A stretch of DNA of 64,000 bases from Photobacterium sp. JCM 19050 (GTDB lineage Bacteria; Pseudomonadota; Gammaproteobacteria; Enterobacterales; Vibrionaceae). Each line of letters starts with the position of its first letter. Position 1 is the first letter of the stretch. The translations under genes and the position numbers were made by a program. The stretch spans positions 1-64,000 of the forward strand of contig BAXG01000016.1 of NCBI GenBank assembly GCA_001310455.1, given 5' to 3'. The notes beneath the pieces were generated by a model. The model saw nothing but the letters and a program-made list of their open reading frames with translations. It searched no databases and was not told the origin of the DNA. Shown here one piece after another: positions 9,156 through 19,483 of this stretch.

Positions 9156-9485
9156 CCGACAGGGGCGGGGAAACCGCTGGCGACATTTTCCGACACGTCC
9201 GGTGCTCAGGGGCAAGGTATCGCACCTTGGGTCGGGGATGTTGATGACATCACCGAAGACTTCAGTGACTACCTGGTGGGCGCAGAGCGGATCCGCCTGG
9301 TATCGGTGGACGCTGACCGGGCCCTTCGTGTGTTGCGCCAGACCCATGATGGCACCACAGTGACACTGCGTGTGGAGGCTAGGGAAACCGGTTCAAGCCG
9401 GGTAGTGCTTTGTGAGCTTGTCCTGGTGGTCACCACGGACAGTGACAGGGTGACCCGGCGGCGTCGGGTGTTCAGGGTGATGTAG
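9125..9485 (+). CDS. Small Ig-like phage structural protein (frameshifted)
   Basis: About 120 residues. The probable start is ATG 9125 (MPAISLGAVV), overlapping the gp4-like end. The frame then needs two single-base losses repaired near 9152 and 9168 to reach the clear downstream frame (FSDTSGAQGQGIAPWVGDVDDITEDFSDYLVGAE...). Alternating strands such as TVTLRVEARE and ELVLVVTTDSDRVTRRRRVFRV suggest an immunoglobulin-like domain, as found in small proteins between gp4 and gp10 of P22-like phages. It ends one base before the gp10-like start. Role inferred: head or tail decoration/stabilisation. Confidence 0.5.
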
Positions 9486-11395
9486 ATGGCTGGGACAACC
9501 TCTTTTGTGCCGTTGGTTAACGGTGAACGGGTGGAAGAGGCGGATTACCGCGACGCATTGCCGGTCAATCTTTACGCCGTGCTAAAAAAGGTTAAACGGG
9601 CTGACGGGTACTTGCTTAACCACCCCGGCCTGGTGGCCTTTACTGACGGTTTTGGGGTCGACAGGGGCAGCGTCTTTTCCGAACGTTTTGGCCGACATTT
9701 TCGGGTGTCTGACAACCGGTTTATCGAAGTCGGTACAGACGGGGTCATCATTGACTACTCCTGCGATCCCGGTACGCGGGGACACATCCCAATCACCGGG
9801 ACAGACAGCGTACGCTTTGCCCAGTCGTTTAATAACCTGGCAACGGTGACTGACCGCAAGGTGTGGTATTACAACGATTACCAGGGCCTTCGGCGGGTAG
9901 ATACCCCCCGGCCGGATGAAACCATCCCGCCGGCGGTGGCGTTTGGTGGGCGTACCTTCAGTGATACCAATATCTACCAGGGACCCCGGACATTGTCCGG
10001 TATGACCCACCCCGCATATAACGGGACGTTCCGGCACCTGGGGTTCTACGGGTATGTGCTTGACCGGGGCGGCGGCAATGGCCGGTTGGAGGGGTTTCTG
10101 TCCTCCCGTAATGGCATGAACAGAGAAACGCGGTATGCCGCCTATACCCGGGACAACGGGGACGGAACCTGGGCAATCCTTGCGGTAAAGGCGGTTTCTC
10201 CTCCAAGACCGGGCGAAATGGGGCAATTTGTGGGGTGGATGGTGATGACGCTTGACCGGGATGTGCGACTGGTGACGGAAGACTCAAGTCAGGGTGTGAA
10301 CATCCTGCATGAAGAGTATTACTACGACCACTTTGGCAACACTGCACCGGGCAAGGTGATCCCCGGCCCGGATGGCAGTGAAGGTTTCGGGAACCCCATC
10401 GACATTACCTTCATCAATGGCGTGTTCTTTATGACAGACGGCGAACACGTCTACCATACCCAGCCAGGCCACGAAGAGCAGGTGGATCTGCTGGCTTATG
10501 CCTCGGCAGAATTCCTGCCGGACGAAATCCGCGGGGTGGCAACCACCCAGGACAACCTCGCCGTCGTGTTCGGGCGCTATTCCATTGAATACTTCGTTCC
10601 GGACCCCAGCAATGAGTTTGCCTTTACCCGCAGCCCCGGGCTGGCGATAAAGGCGGGTTTGGTAGCAACACATGCCAAAACAGAACTCGATGGCCTGTTT
10701 TTTATCCTTGGCGGGCGGCAGGAGGAATCCCCAAGCCTGCATATTGTGGGGACCGGGCGGCTCGAAACCATCGCGACCCGCGAAATTGACCGGCTCCTCG
10801 AAAGCTACAACGAACAGGAGCTGGCAACCGCGGTGCTGGAAACCCGGGTGACCCACAGGGACAAGTTTATTTACGTCCACCTGCCCAGGCACACCCTTTT
10901 ATACAACCACACGGTGGCCACGGTGGCGGGCTCACAGGCCGCGTGGAGTGTCCTCACCTCGCCGAGCCTTGTCGCGCCATTCTGGCAAGGCATCAACATG
11001 GTATTCGACCCGCGTATTGGCGCGTGGCTGGCGGGTAGCCGGGTGGATGCACGCATCGGCAAACTGACGGACGGCGTCAGTACCTGTACGGAATGCCGGT
11101 GGAGTGGCAGGCCACCACGCCAATGCTGGTACTGGACGGGCAATGTGTGGATGAGCTTGAAATACGCACCCTCAGTGGGTACACGCCCGCCGAAGATACC
11201 GTGTACCTGTCACTGACCTATGACGGCGAGCATTACGGTGCTGAGCAGGCGCAATCCTATGGCGGGCCTCAGGAGTACAGCAAACGCCTGGTCTGGCGAC
11301 GGCTTGGCTATGTGCCTGACAGTGTGGGATTCAAATTTCGGGGGGTGTTCCATGGACGGGTGACGCTCGGAATATTGGAGGTACGGCATGGGTAA
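9486..11395 (+). CDS. P22 gp10-like packaged-DNA stabilisation / tail hub protein (one frameshift)
   Basis: About 636 residues after restoring one base near ~11080. The N-terminus (ADYRDALPVNLYA...GYLLNHPGL) and the central block (FGRYSIEYFVPD, LDGLFFILGG, TIATREIDRLLESYNEQELATAV, HRDKFIYVHLPRHTLLY) parallel P22 gp10 motif by motif. The C-terminus ends SKRLVWRRLGYV...FKFRGVFHGRVTL, as in gp10. It is ~160 residues longer than P22 gp10 (472); much of the extra lies at residues ~145-320, between two propeller-like segments. gp10 forms the hexameric collar between gp4 and the needle/tailspikes. The start follows the previous TAG directly. Confidence 0.8.
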
Positions 11396-11900
11396 GCTCA
11401 CGGACATTATTTCAGATCTCGTTCGCCTTCGTCAGGCGCAAACCATTGTCAGAAATACGCCGAACTGGAGTAACACACTGGTTACGGATTACGCCCTCAA
11501 GGCGGAGGCCCTAATGATACTGGCCCGCGAGCTTGAGCGTATCGAGCAGGGGTATCCCTGGGTGTATATCGGCCAGCCCGGTGCCCCGGTGTATCAAAAT
11601 GGCTATCAGGCATACAACGCCGAGGAAGGGATCCGCTACCGGTTTGTCGATGCCAACAATATCCATGTCACCGGCATTGCCCGGCGAAACCCGACTCAGG
11701 ACGGTACCCTGTTCCAGTTTCCGGCACCCTTTCAGCCGCGTTTCCCCAAAGCGAATGTCCATGTGGGGGCCAGAAGCTCAGACGGTGGGGCGCCAACGTA
11801 TTCTTTCATTGCGCCTTCCGGGGACTTTCGGGTAGCCAGTACCGGGCGGGCAGGCTGGGTGATGGTCGACCAGGTCATTGCCCTGAGGGAGCCGCCATGA
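11388..11900 (+). CDS. Phage virion protein of unknown family (candidate needle/fibre)
   Basis: Encodes 170 residues, starting inside the end of the gp10-like gene (ATG 11388, GGAG site) and overlapping the next gene by ATGA. The first ~55 residues are helical and could be coiled coil (DIISDLVRLRQAQTIV...LKAEALMILARELERIEQG). The remainder is Gly/Pro/aromatic-rich and beta-like (PWVYIGQPGAPVYQ..., RAGWVMVDQVIAL). In P22 this position holds gp26, a coiled-coil tail needle with a C-terminal knob. That position plus the helix-then-beta layout makes a needle or fibre plausible, but there is no clear sequence match. Confidence 0.5.
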   Translation: MGKLTDIISDLVRLRQAQTIVRNTPNWSNTLVTDYALKAEALMILARELERIEQGYPWVYIGQPGAPVYQNGYQAYNAEEGIRYRFVDANNIHVTGIARRNPTQDGTLFQFPAPFQPRFPKANVHVGARSSDGGAPTYSFIAPSGDFRVASTGRAGWVMVDQVIALREPP

Positions 11901-12262
11901 TCACCGAACTTTGGGACCCGTCTTCGGCACTGGCGCTGGCTATCCCGCACCAGCCTTGCTCCCGGTTTTTCAAATGGGAGCGCAGCGGCGGCATTGTCTA
12001 TCTGGCGGTGAACCAGCGCGGGGATGTGCTGGAATGTCACCTGGCGGCAGACCGGCGAGGGAAGCGCCAGTTGCGTGTGGCGGTTAACCAGCTTAGCCAG
12101 TGGCTGTTTATGAGCTGCCCGACAGCCAACCGTATCGTGTCTTATGCGATGAAAAACAGCATGAAGAACCTGGTGCGCAAATGCGGTTTCCGTCTGGTGG
12201 CACGGCTTGTCTGTGCTTCTGCAGACCGGGCAGAGCTTGAAATACTGATGAGGTGCCGGTGA
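11897..12262 (+). CDS. Small phage protein, possible GNAT-like fold
   Basis: Encodes 121 residues, coupled to its neighbours on both sides (ATGA overlap with the upstream gene and TGATG with the downstream one). The order of segments (a short strand block VYLAVNQRGDVLECHLAAD, a helix ending LSQWLFMSC, then TANRIVSYAMKNSMKNLVRKCGFRLV) resembles the core of GNAT acetyltransferases, where 'A...N...L.....GF' marks the last helices. T7-like phages carry a comparable small internal virion protein. The acetyl-CoA loop (QxxGxG/A) is not visible, so enzymatic activity is doubtful. Confidence 0.45.
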   Translation: MITELWDPSSALALAIPHQPCSRFFKWERSGGIVYLAVNQRGDVLECHLAADRRGKRQLRVAVNQLSQWLFMSCPTANRIVSYAMKNSMKNLVRKCGFRLVARLVCASADRAELEILMRCR

Positions 12263-13132
12263 TGGGGGGACTATTCGGTAAAGGGGGTGGCGGAAGCCGG
12301 GGACAGGCGGGCGCAGCGATAGCAGCGGCGAAAATTGCGGCGGATGCCCAGCGTGAACAGCTCGACTACCTCAAAGAGGTGGAGGCGGTGCCCCAGTACT
12401 ACCGCCAGGGAGCTATCCGGCAGCTGGCAGCCCTGACCGGGCTTGGCGGCGAGGGACCGGTGCAGGGTAACGATGTGCCGGCGCAGGTGGGGAGGCGTTT
12501 CTCGAACGCCTGGAAAGCTCGCCGATTTATAAAGCCATGCTTGCCACCCAACAGGCAGGCAATGACGCCATACTGCGCCACGGCGCTGCCACCGTTGGGC
12601 TGCGAAGCGGCACCGTCAATAAGGCGCTTTACGGCTATAACCAGCAACTGCAAAACCAGGCGCTGCTCCAGGCTTACAACGACAAGGTGGGTAACCTGCG
12701 TGCCGTGGCCGGGCTGCCGTCCAATGCCAACCAAATCGCGGTACTGGGCAGCCAGATAGGGCAGACCCAGGCACAAGGCTGACAGCCGCTGCGGCGGCCA
12801 GGGCCAATCAGCAACAACAGGGATTCAGCAATTTACTGAACCTCGGCTCGCTGGGGGTGGCACTGTATGGCATCAGCGATCCACGACTCAAAATCCATCA
12901 CCGGCTCCTGAAAACGGTCAACGGCGTCAACATTTATGCCTGGACGTGGAACGACGAGGCCCGGCGGCGTTATGGCCTGGAAGGGACAGAGGTCGGCTAT
13001 ATGGCGGATGAACACCCCGGCCATACCACCCTCAATGCCGACGGCTATGTGATGGTGGATTACCTAGCACTGAACAAGAAGGTGATGAATGACAAACCTC
13101 AAACCCAACACGCCTCCGGTAAGGACTGCTGA
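12262..13132 (+). CDS. p32-like DNA transfer/ejection protein with S74-like C-terminus (two frameshifts)
   Basis: About 290 residues after repairing losses near ~12490 and ~12785. It starts at ATG 12262 with a Gly-rich N-terminus (GGLFGKGGGGSRGQAG), then a helical stretch (AAIAAAKIAADAQREQLDYLKEVE) and a Gln/Asn-rich middle, as in 'DNA transfer protein p32' and P22 gp7/gp14-type ejection proteins. The C-terminus contains ISDPRLKIHHRLL...VNIYAWTWNDEARRRYG, resembling the SD.RLK start of the S74 intramolecular chaperone domain, but it is truncated and probably not an active self-cleaving peptidase. It precedes the two large ejection proteins. Confidence 0.6.
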
Positions 13133-13301
13133 GCCTGCCCAAAGACCGGGTGAGCAGCTTATGTCTGTGGGTCCGCTTGGCTGGGCGGTCCTGGCCGGTA
13201 TTGTTCGCTCCCTGTCCCCGGATGCGGGAAATACACCGGCTGAGCCGGGGAGCCAGGACGCGAACCCGTTTAATACCCTCCCTTCGGCAAGGAGGCAGTG
13301 A
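13089..13301 (+). CDS. Small phage protein with one hydrophobic segment
   Basis: Encodes 70 residues from ATG 13089 (AAGAAGG site), overlapping the end of the p32-like gene and sharing TGATG with the next ejection gene. It has a Pro/Thr-rich N-terminus and one hydrophobic stretch, LGWAVLAGIV, at residues ~30-40. P22 ejection modules often have such small membrane-active partners. The overlap-coupled arrangement supports it being translated; the function is not known. Confidence 0.45.
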   Translation: MTNLKPNTPPVRTAEPAQRPGEQLMSVGPLGWAVLAGIVRSLSPDAGNTPAEPGSQDANPFNTLPSARRQ

Positions 13302-14475
13302 TGGCCACGAACCCCTTTTACCAGCCGGTCCCTGACCGGATAGGACCGGCACTCTCAAACCTGGCTGGGTCTGTGGCAAACACGGGTACCTGCTTCAGCA
13401 GCGACGGGCATTTGATGCCGGGGAGGCGAGGCAGGCAGAAGAAAACACGGCCCTTCAGGCAGCCATTACGGAAGCTGAACGGGTATTTGCCGAGCAGGAC
13501 ATGGATGGCCTGGCGGCGCTGTCCATCCGCTACCCGGAAATTGGCAACCAGGTGCAGGCACTGTTGGCGGTAAAAGATGAGGCCTCGGCGCAGAACATGC
13601 GTGACACCCTGGCGGCGGTTAACCTGCAACCGGACAAGGCAAAGGAAATCCTTGCCCGGCGTGTGGCCTACCTTGGGGAGCGGGGCATTGATGATTCCCA
13701 CACCCGTGAGTTGATGTCGCTCTTTGATGCCGAGCCGGATAAGGCCAGGGAGCTGGCGAAACTGCAATGGGCGGTGCATGACGGAGAGCGGTATACCCGT
13801 TACCAGCAAGCGTCCTCGCCAAAGGTGCTCACCGGGCGGTATGCCTACAAGCCGTTGCCTGACGGGTTTTTGAAAGTGGACACCGCCACGGGGAAGGAGC
13901 AGAGAGTCCGCATTGGCTCAAAAGCGTTCCAACAGGAGGAGAAAGCGCGGCGTGCTGCGTTGGACGCGGCTATTGCCCGTGAAGGGGAAACCTTTAACCG
14001 GGCAAAGAAACTGCGCGATGAATTCACCGGCCAGTCCAGCACCTTTGTCTCTGTCCGCGATGCGTTTGACCGGGTGGAGGCCTCGGTGGAAAGCCCGGAC
14101 GCAGCCGGGGATCTGGCGCTGATTTTCAACTACATGAAAATGCTGGATCCGGGGTCCGTGGTCAGGGAAGGGGAATTTGCCACTGCCCAGAACGCAGGCA
14201 GCGTCCCTGACAGCGTTATCAACATGTACAACCGGGTCTGGTCCGGTGAGCGGTTAAACCCCAAGCAGCGCAAGATGTTCCTGAGCCGGGCCACCCGCCT
14301 TTTCCGGCGTGCAGAAAAACGCAATACCAGTCTGCGGAAGGACATTCTGGGGGTGGGCAGGCGCTACGGGCTCAAGGAGAGGGACATTTTTGGTGAGAGT
14401 CAGGAGACGCCAGTGTCTGCACCGGGAACGACCTTTACCTCCCCCGGAGGCATTACCTTCACGGTTGAGGAGTAG
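13301..14475 (+). CDS. Phage ejection protein (gp20-like position; one frameshift)
   Basis: About 391 residues. The ATG at 13301 has GGAGG 5 bases before it. One base is missing near ~13385-13400; after repair the protein reads MATNPFYQPVPDRIGPALSNLAGS and on into EARQAEENTALQAAITEAERVF. It is rich in Ala/Arg/Glu helices with probable coiled coils. The block FNYMKMLDPGSVVREGEFATAQNAG...INMYNRVWSGERL is a signature widely shared by phage internal virion/DNA ejection proteins. In P22 terms it occupies the gp20 slot. Ejection proteins leave the virion through the tail and help DNA cross the envelope. Confidence 0.7.
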
Positions 14476-14479
14476 CGGT

Positions 14480-16638
14480 ATGCCGACCGTCACTGCCAAC
14501 GGCAAAACCTTTCACTTCCCTGTGGGGACCACTCAGGCAGAAATGGCAGAGGCCATCGATACCTTCTTTTCGGGAGAGTCGGGTGAAGACATGCCTTCGT
14601 CGCAACGCTTGCCTGAGGGGTTTAATGCCGCGGCGTTGCAAAAGACCGTGGCCTACCCACCGAAAACCGGGATGTCGGCGTTTATACAGGGTGCCCAGCG
14701 CGGGGCCGAACGTATCGGGGAAGGGATATTGCAGCGTGGGGCGGAGCTGGCCGCCTTTCTCGGTCAAGATACGGCGTCCTTTCGTGAACGCCTTGCCCTG
14801 ACCGGCGATATCCAGGCCCAGAAATTCAAAGGGACGCAGGCACAAAGTCCTGTGCTGTCCACCGCTGGCGAAATCACCGGTACCATCGCCGGCTTTCCGC
14901 TCGCACCGGTCAGTGTCCCACGTGCCATTGGGGCAGGGGCGGCGTTTGGGGCCGTGCAACCGACAAAGCAACCCGGAGAGGTGGCCAAAAACGTCCTGGT
15001 GGAAGGCGCACTGGGCGGTTTGGCATCCTTTGCCGCACCGTTTATCCAGCGTGGGTTTAACCTCAGCCAGTCATTGTTTGCCGGCTTGTATAAAAAGGCG
15101 ACCGGTGCAGATCCACGCCCCGAGATGTTTACCGCCGACGGCAACCTGTCAGGAGCCGGGCGTGAGGCTCTGGTACAATTGGGTATCGATGAACAGGAAT
15201 TTGCCCACCTTTACACCAACCTGGCCCCGGAGCTTGAGCCGCTTGCGGCGGCGCGTTTTGCCCGTGCCAGTGAGCACGGTATCCCGCTTTCCCAGGCTCA
15301 GGCCACCCAGGACTTTGCGGCCCAGGAGGCCGAGCAGACCCTTAAGGCGTCTGTGTCCCGGGAAGGGGTGAAAGCGAGGGCATTTGAAGATACCCAACAG
15401 GAGGCCATCCAAAAGGCGCAGGAAAGGTTTGAGACCGGGTTTGCCCCATTGGCTGACAAAGAAGGGCGAGGTGCCGGGGTACAGCGCGCCTTGCGAGAAA
15501 TGCAGGACCAGGGATGGGAAGCGGTGCATGCGCTGTATGAGAAAGCCGCGAAAACAGAAGGGACACACGCCCCGCTTGATACCGACACCTTGTTGGATGT
15601 CATTGATGAGCAGCTTGAGCTGCCGGTCAGCGATGACGTGCTGCGCTCGCTTGAGCGGCTGATGGCCAAATTCGGTTGGTGGAGGGGGCGGTCCAGCCAG
15701 CAGGCCGGTTTAATCAGGTGATGGCCTCCGATGGCACCACCTTAAAATTCCGTGGGGCACAAACGCCCCTGGTGCTTGATAATGCCGAAGCGTTCCGGCA
15801 GGGTCTCAACCGCATTCGAGCCAGTGACCAGACCGGCGCGGTGACGCGGATTATCAACGGGCTGGACGGCGTGGTACGCCAGGCCGTTGAGACCCTTCCC
15901 AAGGGCTCGCCCAAGCAGCAGGCGTTTGAGTTGGCCCGACGTGCGGCAAGGGAGCAAAAGGAGATTTTTGAGAGCAAGGATGTGATTGATAAGTTAGTGG
16001 CGTACAAAGACCGGGCCGGGCGTACCAACCTTATCAACCCCGACCGGGTCATAGATTCTGTGCTCAAGGGGGTGGATGCGACCCAAAACCTCAAGCGTAT
16101 CCGTCATGTCCTGAAAAACAACCCCACCCATAAAACCGTGGATGCCTGGCGGGGAATACAGGCCCAGGCGGCGGCAGATATCTTTGCTCAGTCAATAGAC
16201 TCGGTTAGCGGCAGTGTGTCTGGCCAGCGCCTGAAAACCGCCATCAAGCGATTTGGTGGCGGGAATTACAAAGAAGGGCAGAAGCGTCTCAAACTGGTTT
16301 TCGAGGATCGGTACCGCGAATTTAACGCTCTGGTCCAGGCTATCGGCGATGCAACGGTGCCGGTGAAGGGCGTGACCAACCCCAGTGGGACCGCCTATAA
16401 ACTGTTTAACCTGATGGTGCGTTTTGGCTCGGTCGGTAGTTTTTCAGCAGAAACGCTAGCAGGACTTGCCGGGCGTGCGCGGGATGCAGCAAGTGCACGG
16501 CGTGTTCTTCGCGGCATGGAGCAGGCCAGCCCCGACAAGGTCAAGCAGGCGGTAAAAGCCAATGACGACTTGGTGGACGCGTATATTCGCCTTGGGCTGA
16601 CAGGGACGGTTCGTGTACAAGATAACGATTCCCCTTGA
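14480..16638 (+). CDS. Large phage ejection protein (gp16-like; one frameshift)
   Basis: About 720 residues. The ATG at 14480 lies just after the previous stop. The frame shifts once near ~15672 (loss of one base after MAKFG) and then runs to TGA 16636-16638. The N-terminal ~35 residues (VTANGKTFHFPVGTTQAEMAEAIDTFF) look like a small capsid/virion-binding domain shared by many large ejection proteins. Residues ~130-210 hold amphipathic or hydrophobic segments (EITGTIAGFPLAPVSV..., GALGGLASFAAPFI) that could insert in membrane, followed by long helices. It is last in the block like P22 gp16 (609 aa). It is the last phage gene seen; no tailspike follows. Confidence 0.7.
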
Positions 16639-16870
16639 CCTGAATTGCAGGCTTTTTGGATAAAGGGTGTGTCTTCAGGCTGTAGTAAAAACCGAGGAAA
16701 ATTTTTGAAGTCGCTTGCACTCACGGCTCAGTTATGCGTTCATGCACGGCTTGATTCTTCGTGAAAGTGAAAGGAAGTGAACAAATCGTGTGTACACCGG
16801 TTTGTATATTGAGGGAATAAGCACTTCTTTCTTTTGATTTAACTTATTGTAATAAAGAGCAAATTAAAAA
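16639..16870. other. Prophage right junction / ybiT upstream region
   Basis: 232 bases without a gene. Composition changes from GC-rich phage to AT-rich chromosome around 16640-16700, so the right attachment site should be here. No tRNA gene or obvious direct repeat is visible, and the left end needed to define att is outside the window. The last ~60 bases (TTGATTTAACTTATTGTAATAAAGAGC) look like ybiT leader with a weak AAAGAGC ribosome site. Confidence 0.5.
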
Positions 16871-18469
16871 ATGGGATTAATTACTACGGCGAACATCACC
16901 CAGCAGTTTGGCGCTAAACCACTGTTCGAAAATATCTCTGTCAAATTCGGTGAAGGCAACCGATACGGCCTTATCGGTGCAAACGGCTGTGGTAAATCCA
17001 CTTTCATGAAAATCCTGAGTGGTGAACTGGAGCCAAGCGCCGGCAACGTCAGCACCGATCCTAATGAGCGCGTTGCTAAGCTGAATCAGGACCAGTTTGC
17101 CTACGAGAACTTTGCTGTTATCGATACCGTTATCATGGGTCACGCAGAACTGTGGGAAGTGAAGCAAGAGCGTGACCGCATTTATTCTCTGCCAGAAATG
17201 ACAGAAGAAGACGGAATGCGCGTTGCCGACCTGGAAGTACAATTTGCAGAGATGGACGGCTATACCGCAGAATCTCGAGCAGGAGAGTTGTTGCTGGCAG
17301 TAGGTATTCCGCTTGAACAACACTTCGGCCCAATGAGTGAAGTGGCTCCGGGCTGGAAACTGCGTGTCCTGCTGGCGCAGGTGCTGTTCTCAAATCCAGA
17401 CATCATGCTGCTCGACGAACCAACCAACAACCTGGATATTGATACTATCCGTTGGTTGGAGCAAACGCTGAACGAGCGCAACTGTACCATGATTATTATT
17501 TCGCACGACCGTCACTTCCTGAACTCAGTCTGTACCCACATGGCTGACCTCGACTACGGTGAGCTTCGCATTTATCCGGGTAACTACGACGAATACATGC
17601 TTGCAGCAACTCAGGCTCGTGAACGTCTGTTGGCTGACAATGCCAAGAAGAAAGCCCAAATTGCAGACCTTCAGCAGTTTGTAGCCCGTTTCTCAGCTAA
17701 CGCATCCAAGGCAAAGCAAGCAACGTCTCGTGCCAAGCAGATTGAAAAGATCAAGCTGGATGAAGTAAAAGCGTCAAGCCGCCAGAACCCGTTTATCCGT
17801 TTCGAACAGTCCAAAGAGCTGTTCCGTAACGCATTGATTGCAGAGAATCTGAGCCAGGGATATGAAAATGACCTGTTCACCGGATTCAGCGGTATTTTCG
17901 AAGTGGGTGAGCGTGTTGCGATCATTGGTGAGAACGGTGTGGGTAAAACGACACTGCTGCACACACTGGCTGGCCGACTGGATCCTCGCGGCGGTGAGTT
18001 CAAGTGGTCAGAGAATGCAAACATTGGGTACTACGCGCAGGATCACGCAGACGAGTTTGCAGAGGACATGAACCTGTTCGACTGGATGAGCCAGTGGAAA
18101 GATGAAGGGGACGATGAGCAGACGGTGCGCGGTTTCCTCGGTCGTATGCTGTTCTCCTCAGACGACATCAAAAAGTCCGTGAAGGTGATTTCCGGTGGTG
18201 AACAGGGCCGCATGCTGCTAGGCAAACTGATGATGCACAAGCCAAACATGCTGCTGCTTGACGAACCGACCAACCACATGGACATGGAATCCATTGAATC
18301 ACTGAATATGGCGCTGGAAATGTACAAAGGCACCCTGTTCTTCGTGAGTCATGACCGTCAGTTCGTGTCGTCCCTGGCAACCCGTATCCTTGAAATCAAA
18401 GATGGCAAGATCAATGATTTCAAAGGCACTTACGATGAATACCTGGCTTCAAAAGGTATTGTGGAATAA
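16871..18469 (+). CDS. ybiT: ABC-F family ribosome-associated ATPase YbiT
   Basis: Encodes 532 residues, the usual YbiT length. There are two ABC domains without membrane segments: Walker A GANGCGKS at 36-43 and GENGVGKT near 353-360; Walker [12 protein letters not shown] and [11 protein letters not shown]; the second signature is SGGEQGR, the first the degenerate [11 protein letters not shown] typical of YbiT. The basic inter-domain linker (~residues 250-310) is the P-site tRNA interaction motif of ABC-F proteins. The family acts on ribosomes in the cytoplasm; YbiT's exact physiological role is unsettled. It is the first chromosomal gene after the prophage, is a single-gene unit, and ends in a clear terminator. 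Confidence 0.95.
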   Translation: MGLITTANITQQFGAKPLFENISVKFGEGNRYGLIGANGCGKSTFMKILSGELEPSAGNVSTDPNERVAKLNQDQFAYENFAVIDTVIMGHAELWEVKQERDRIYSLPEMTEEDGMRVADLEVQFAEMDGYTAESRAGELLLAVGIPLEQHFGPMSEVAPGWKLRVLLAQVLFSNPDIMLLDEPTNNLDIDTIRWLEQTLNERNCTMIIISHDRHFLNSVCTHMADLDYGELRIYPGNYDEYMLAATQARERLLADNAKKKAQIADLQQFVARFSANASKAKQATSRAKQIEKIKLDEVKASSRQNPFIRFEQSKELFRNALIAENLSQGYENDLFTGFSGIFEVGERVAIIGENGVGKTTLLHTLAGRLDPRGGEFKWSENANIGYYAQDHADEFAEDMNLFDWMSQWKDEGDDEQTVRGFLGRMLFSSDDIKKSVKVISGGEQGRMLLGKLMMHKPNMLLLDEPTNHMDMESIESLNMALEMYKGTLFFVSHDRQFVSSLATRILEIKDGKINDFKGTYDEYLASKGIVE

Positions 18470-18498
18470 GTCTCGGAACGTATTTTACCGGACAGAGA

Positions 18499-18524
18499 AG
18501 GGCAGCCAAGAGGCTGCCCTTTTT
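18499..18524 (+). terminator. Rho-independent terminator of ybiT
   Basis: A nine-base stem AGGGCAGCC/GGCTGCCCT with a 4-base loop, followed by TTTT, about 30 bases after the ybiT stop. Confidence 0.9.
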
Positions 18525-18581
18525 ATGTTGTGAACCTGGTTCACTGAATGTTGATGGTTAACACCGATTTACCAAATGCTG

Positions 18582-19339
18582 TCAGGCTTTGATTTTACGG
18601 CGACGCATATAACCCATACCGATAAGACCTACACCTAGAAGTGCAATACTTGCAGGCTCTGGTACGGAGAGTGCATCAATGGAGAAGTCGATAGATACCG
18701 GCCCAGATGCGCCATCTGTGTTGATGATGAATTCAAGCGCACTGACAGACGTAAAATCAATAAGTGTGAAATTGGCGAATGAAACGGCCAAAGAACTGGT
18801 GACGTGATCTGGGTTGGACCTGAAGACAGGATAACCTGCTCAAATACCGCACCTGCGTTAGACCACAAGTTGATTGCAAAGTTGAATGATGCATCAGCGC
18901 TGATCACATCCAGAATGAATGCGTTACCGGCGGCTGCGAAGTCCACAGCACCCAGGCCATCAATATCAACATTAGCGGCATCACTATCAGCGCCATCATA
19001 CTGGATGCTGGCGGAGGCGACGTCACCGTCACCGGTTGCGTAGCTCAGGCTGCCGGAGTCGACATTGATTTCAACACCGTTAGCCGCACTTGTACCTTGA
19101 ACAAGCAGTTCTACATAAAGGTCGCGCTCACCACCCAAGATACCAGCGCCAGAAAACACACTGCCCGCACCGTCAACACGATCAAAGACGTTGTTGTCAT
19201 CGGTAAGGTCTTCGGCAGAGTTAATCCCCGGACCGGCTGGATTATTAAAATCGTCAATCACCAGCGCTGCACTTGCTTGCGATGCAAAAAACAACGAAGC
19301 AGCAAAAGTGGTGAATAGACCGTACTTACCTAGTTTCAT
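18582..19339 (-). CDS. Secreted PEP-CTERM anchored protein (one frameshift)
   Basis: About 252 residues. The start at 19339 is chosen because GGGAGAT precedes that ATG. The signal peptide (KYGLFTTFAASLFFASQASAA) is clear. The mature part is acidic, Asp/Gly/Ala-rich and beta-like. After one lost base near ~18800 it continues (VSFANFTLIDFTSVSALEFI) to the sorting signal: SVPEPASIALLGVGLIGMGYM, then RRRKIKA. PEP-CTERM proteins are exported, then processed by an exosortase (EpsH/XrtA type) and usually act in exopolysaccharide or biofilm matrix. No exosortase is in this window. Single gene, convergent with ybiT. Confidence 0.82.
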
Positions 19340-19483
19340 TGTTATCTCCCTATAGCCAAGGTTGCTTGAGCAGTAGGGGTGTAGCGAGTTTCGTGCCATT
19401 AAAACATAAGCAAAGAAATCAGATGCTTATTGATACGCATCCGGTTGTGCTTTATGAAGATGTAAAAATATCTGACAAGCTGG

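Larger units (their letters stand above)
1..16638 (+). mobile_element. P22-like podoviral prophage, late (packaging/head/ejection) region
   Basis: A near-continuous set of + strand genes follows the P22 late order: terminase small, terminase large, portal, scaffold, coat, gp4-like, gp10-like, then ejection proteins. Base composition is clearly more GC-rich than the chromosome that begins at ybiT. The left boundary lies outside the window. The right boundary falls between the last ejection gene (ends 16638) and ybiT (16871). Integrase, repressor, holin/endolysin and tailspike are not visible here, so they are either to the left or missing. Many genes are interrupted by single-base losses, but the same happens in the neighbouring housekeeping genes, so the breaks alone do not show that the prophage is decayed. 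Confidence 0.9.

Noticed and set aside
12860-13132. Active S74 peptidase domain in the p32-like protein
   Set aside because: Only a short SD.RLK-like start is present, without the full chaperone domain or its catalytic Ser-Lys context; more likely a remnant or a convergent motif.
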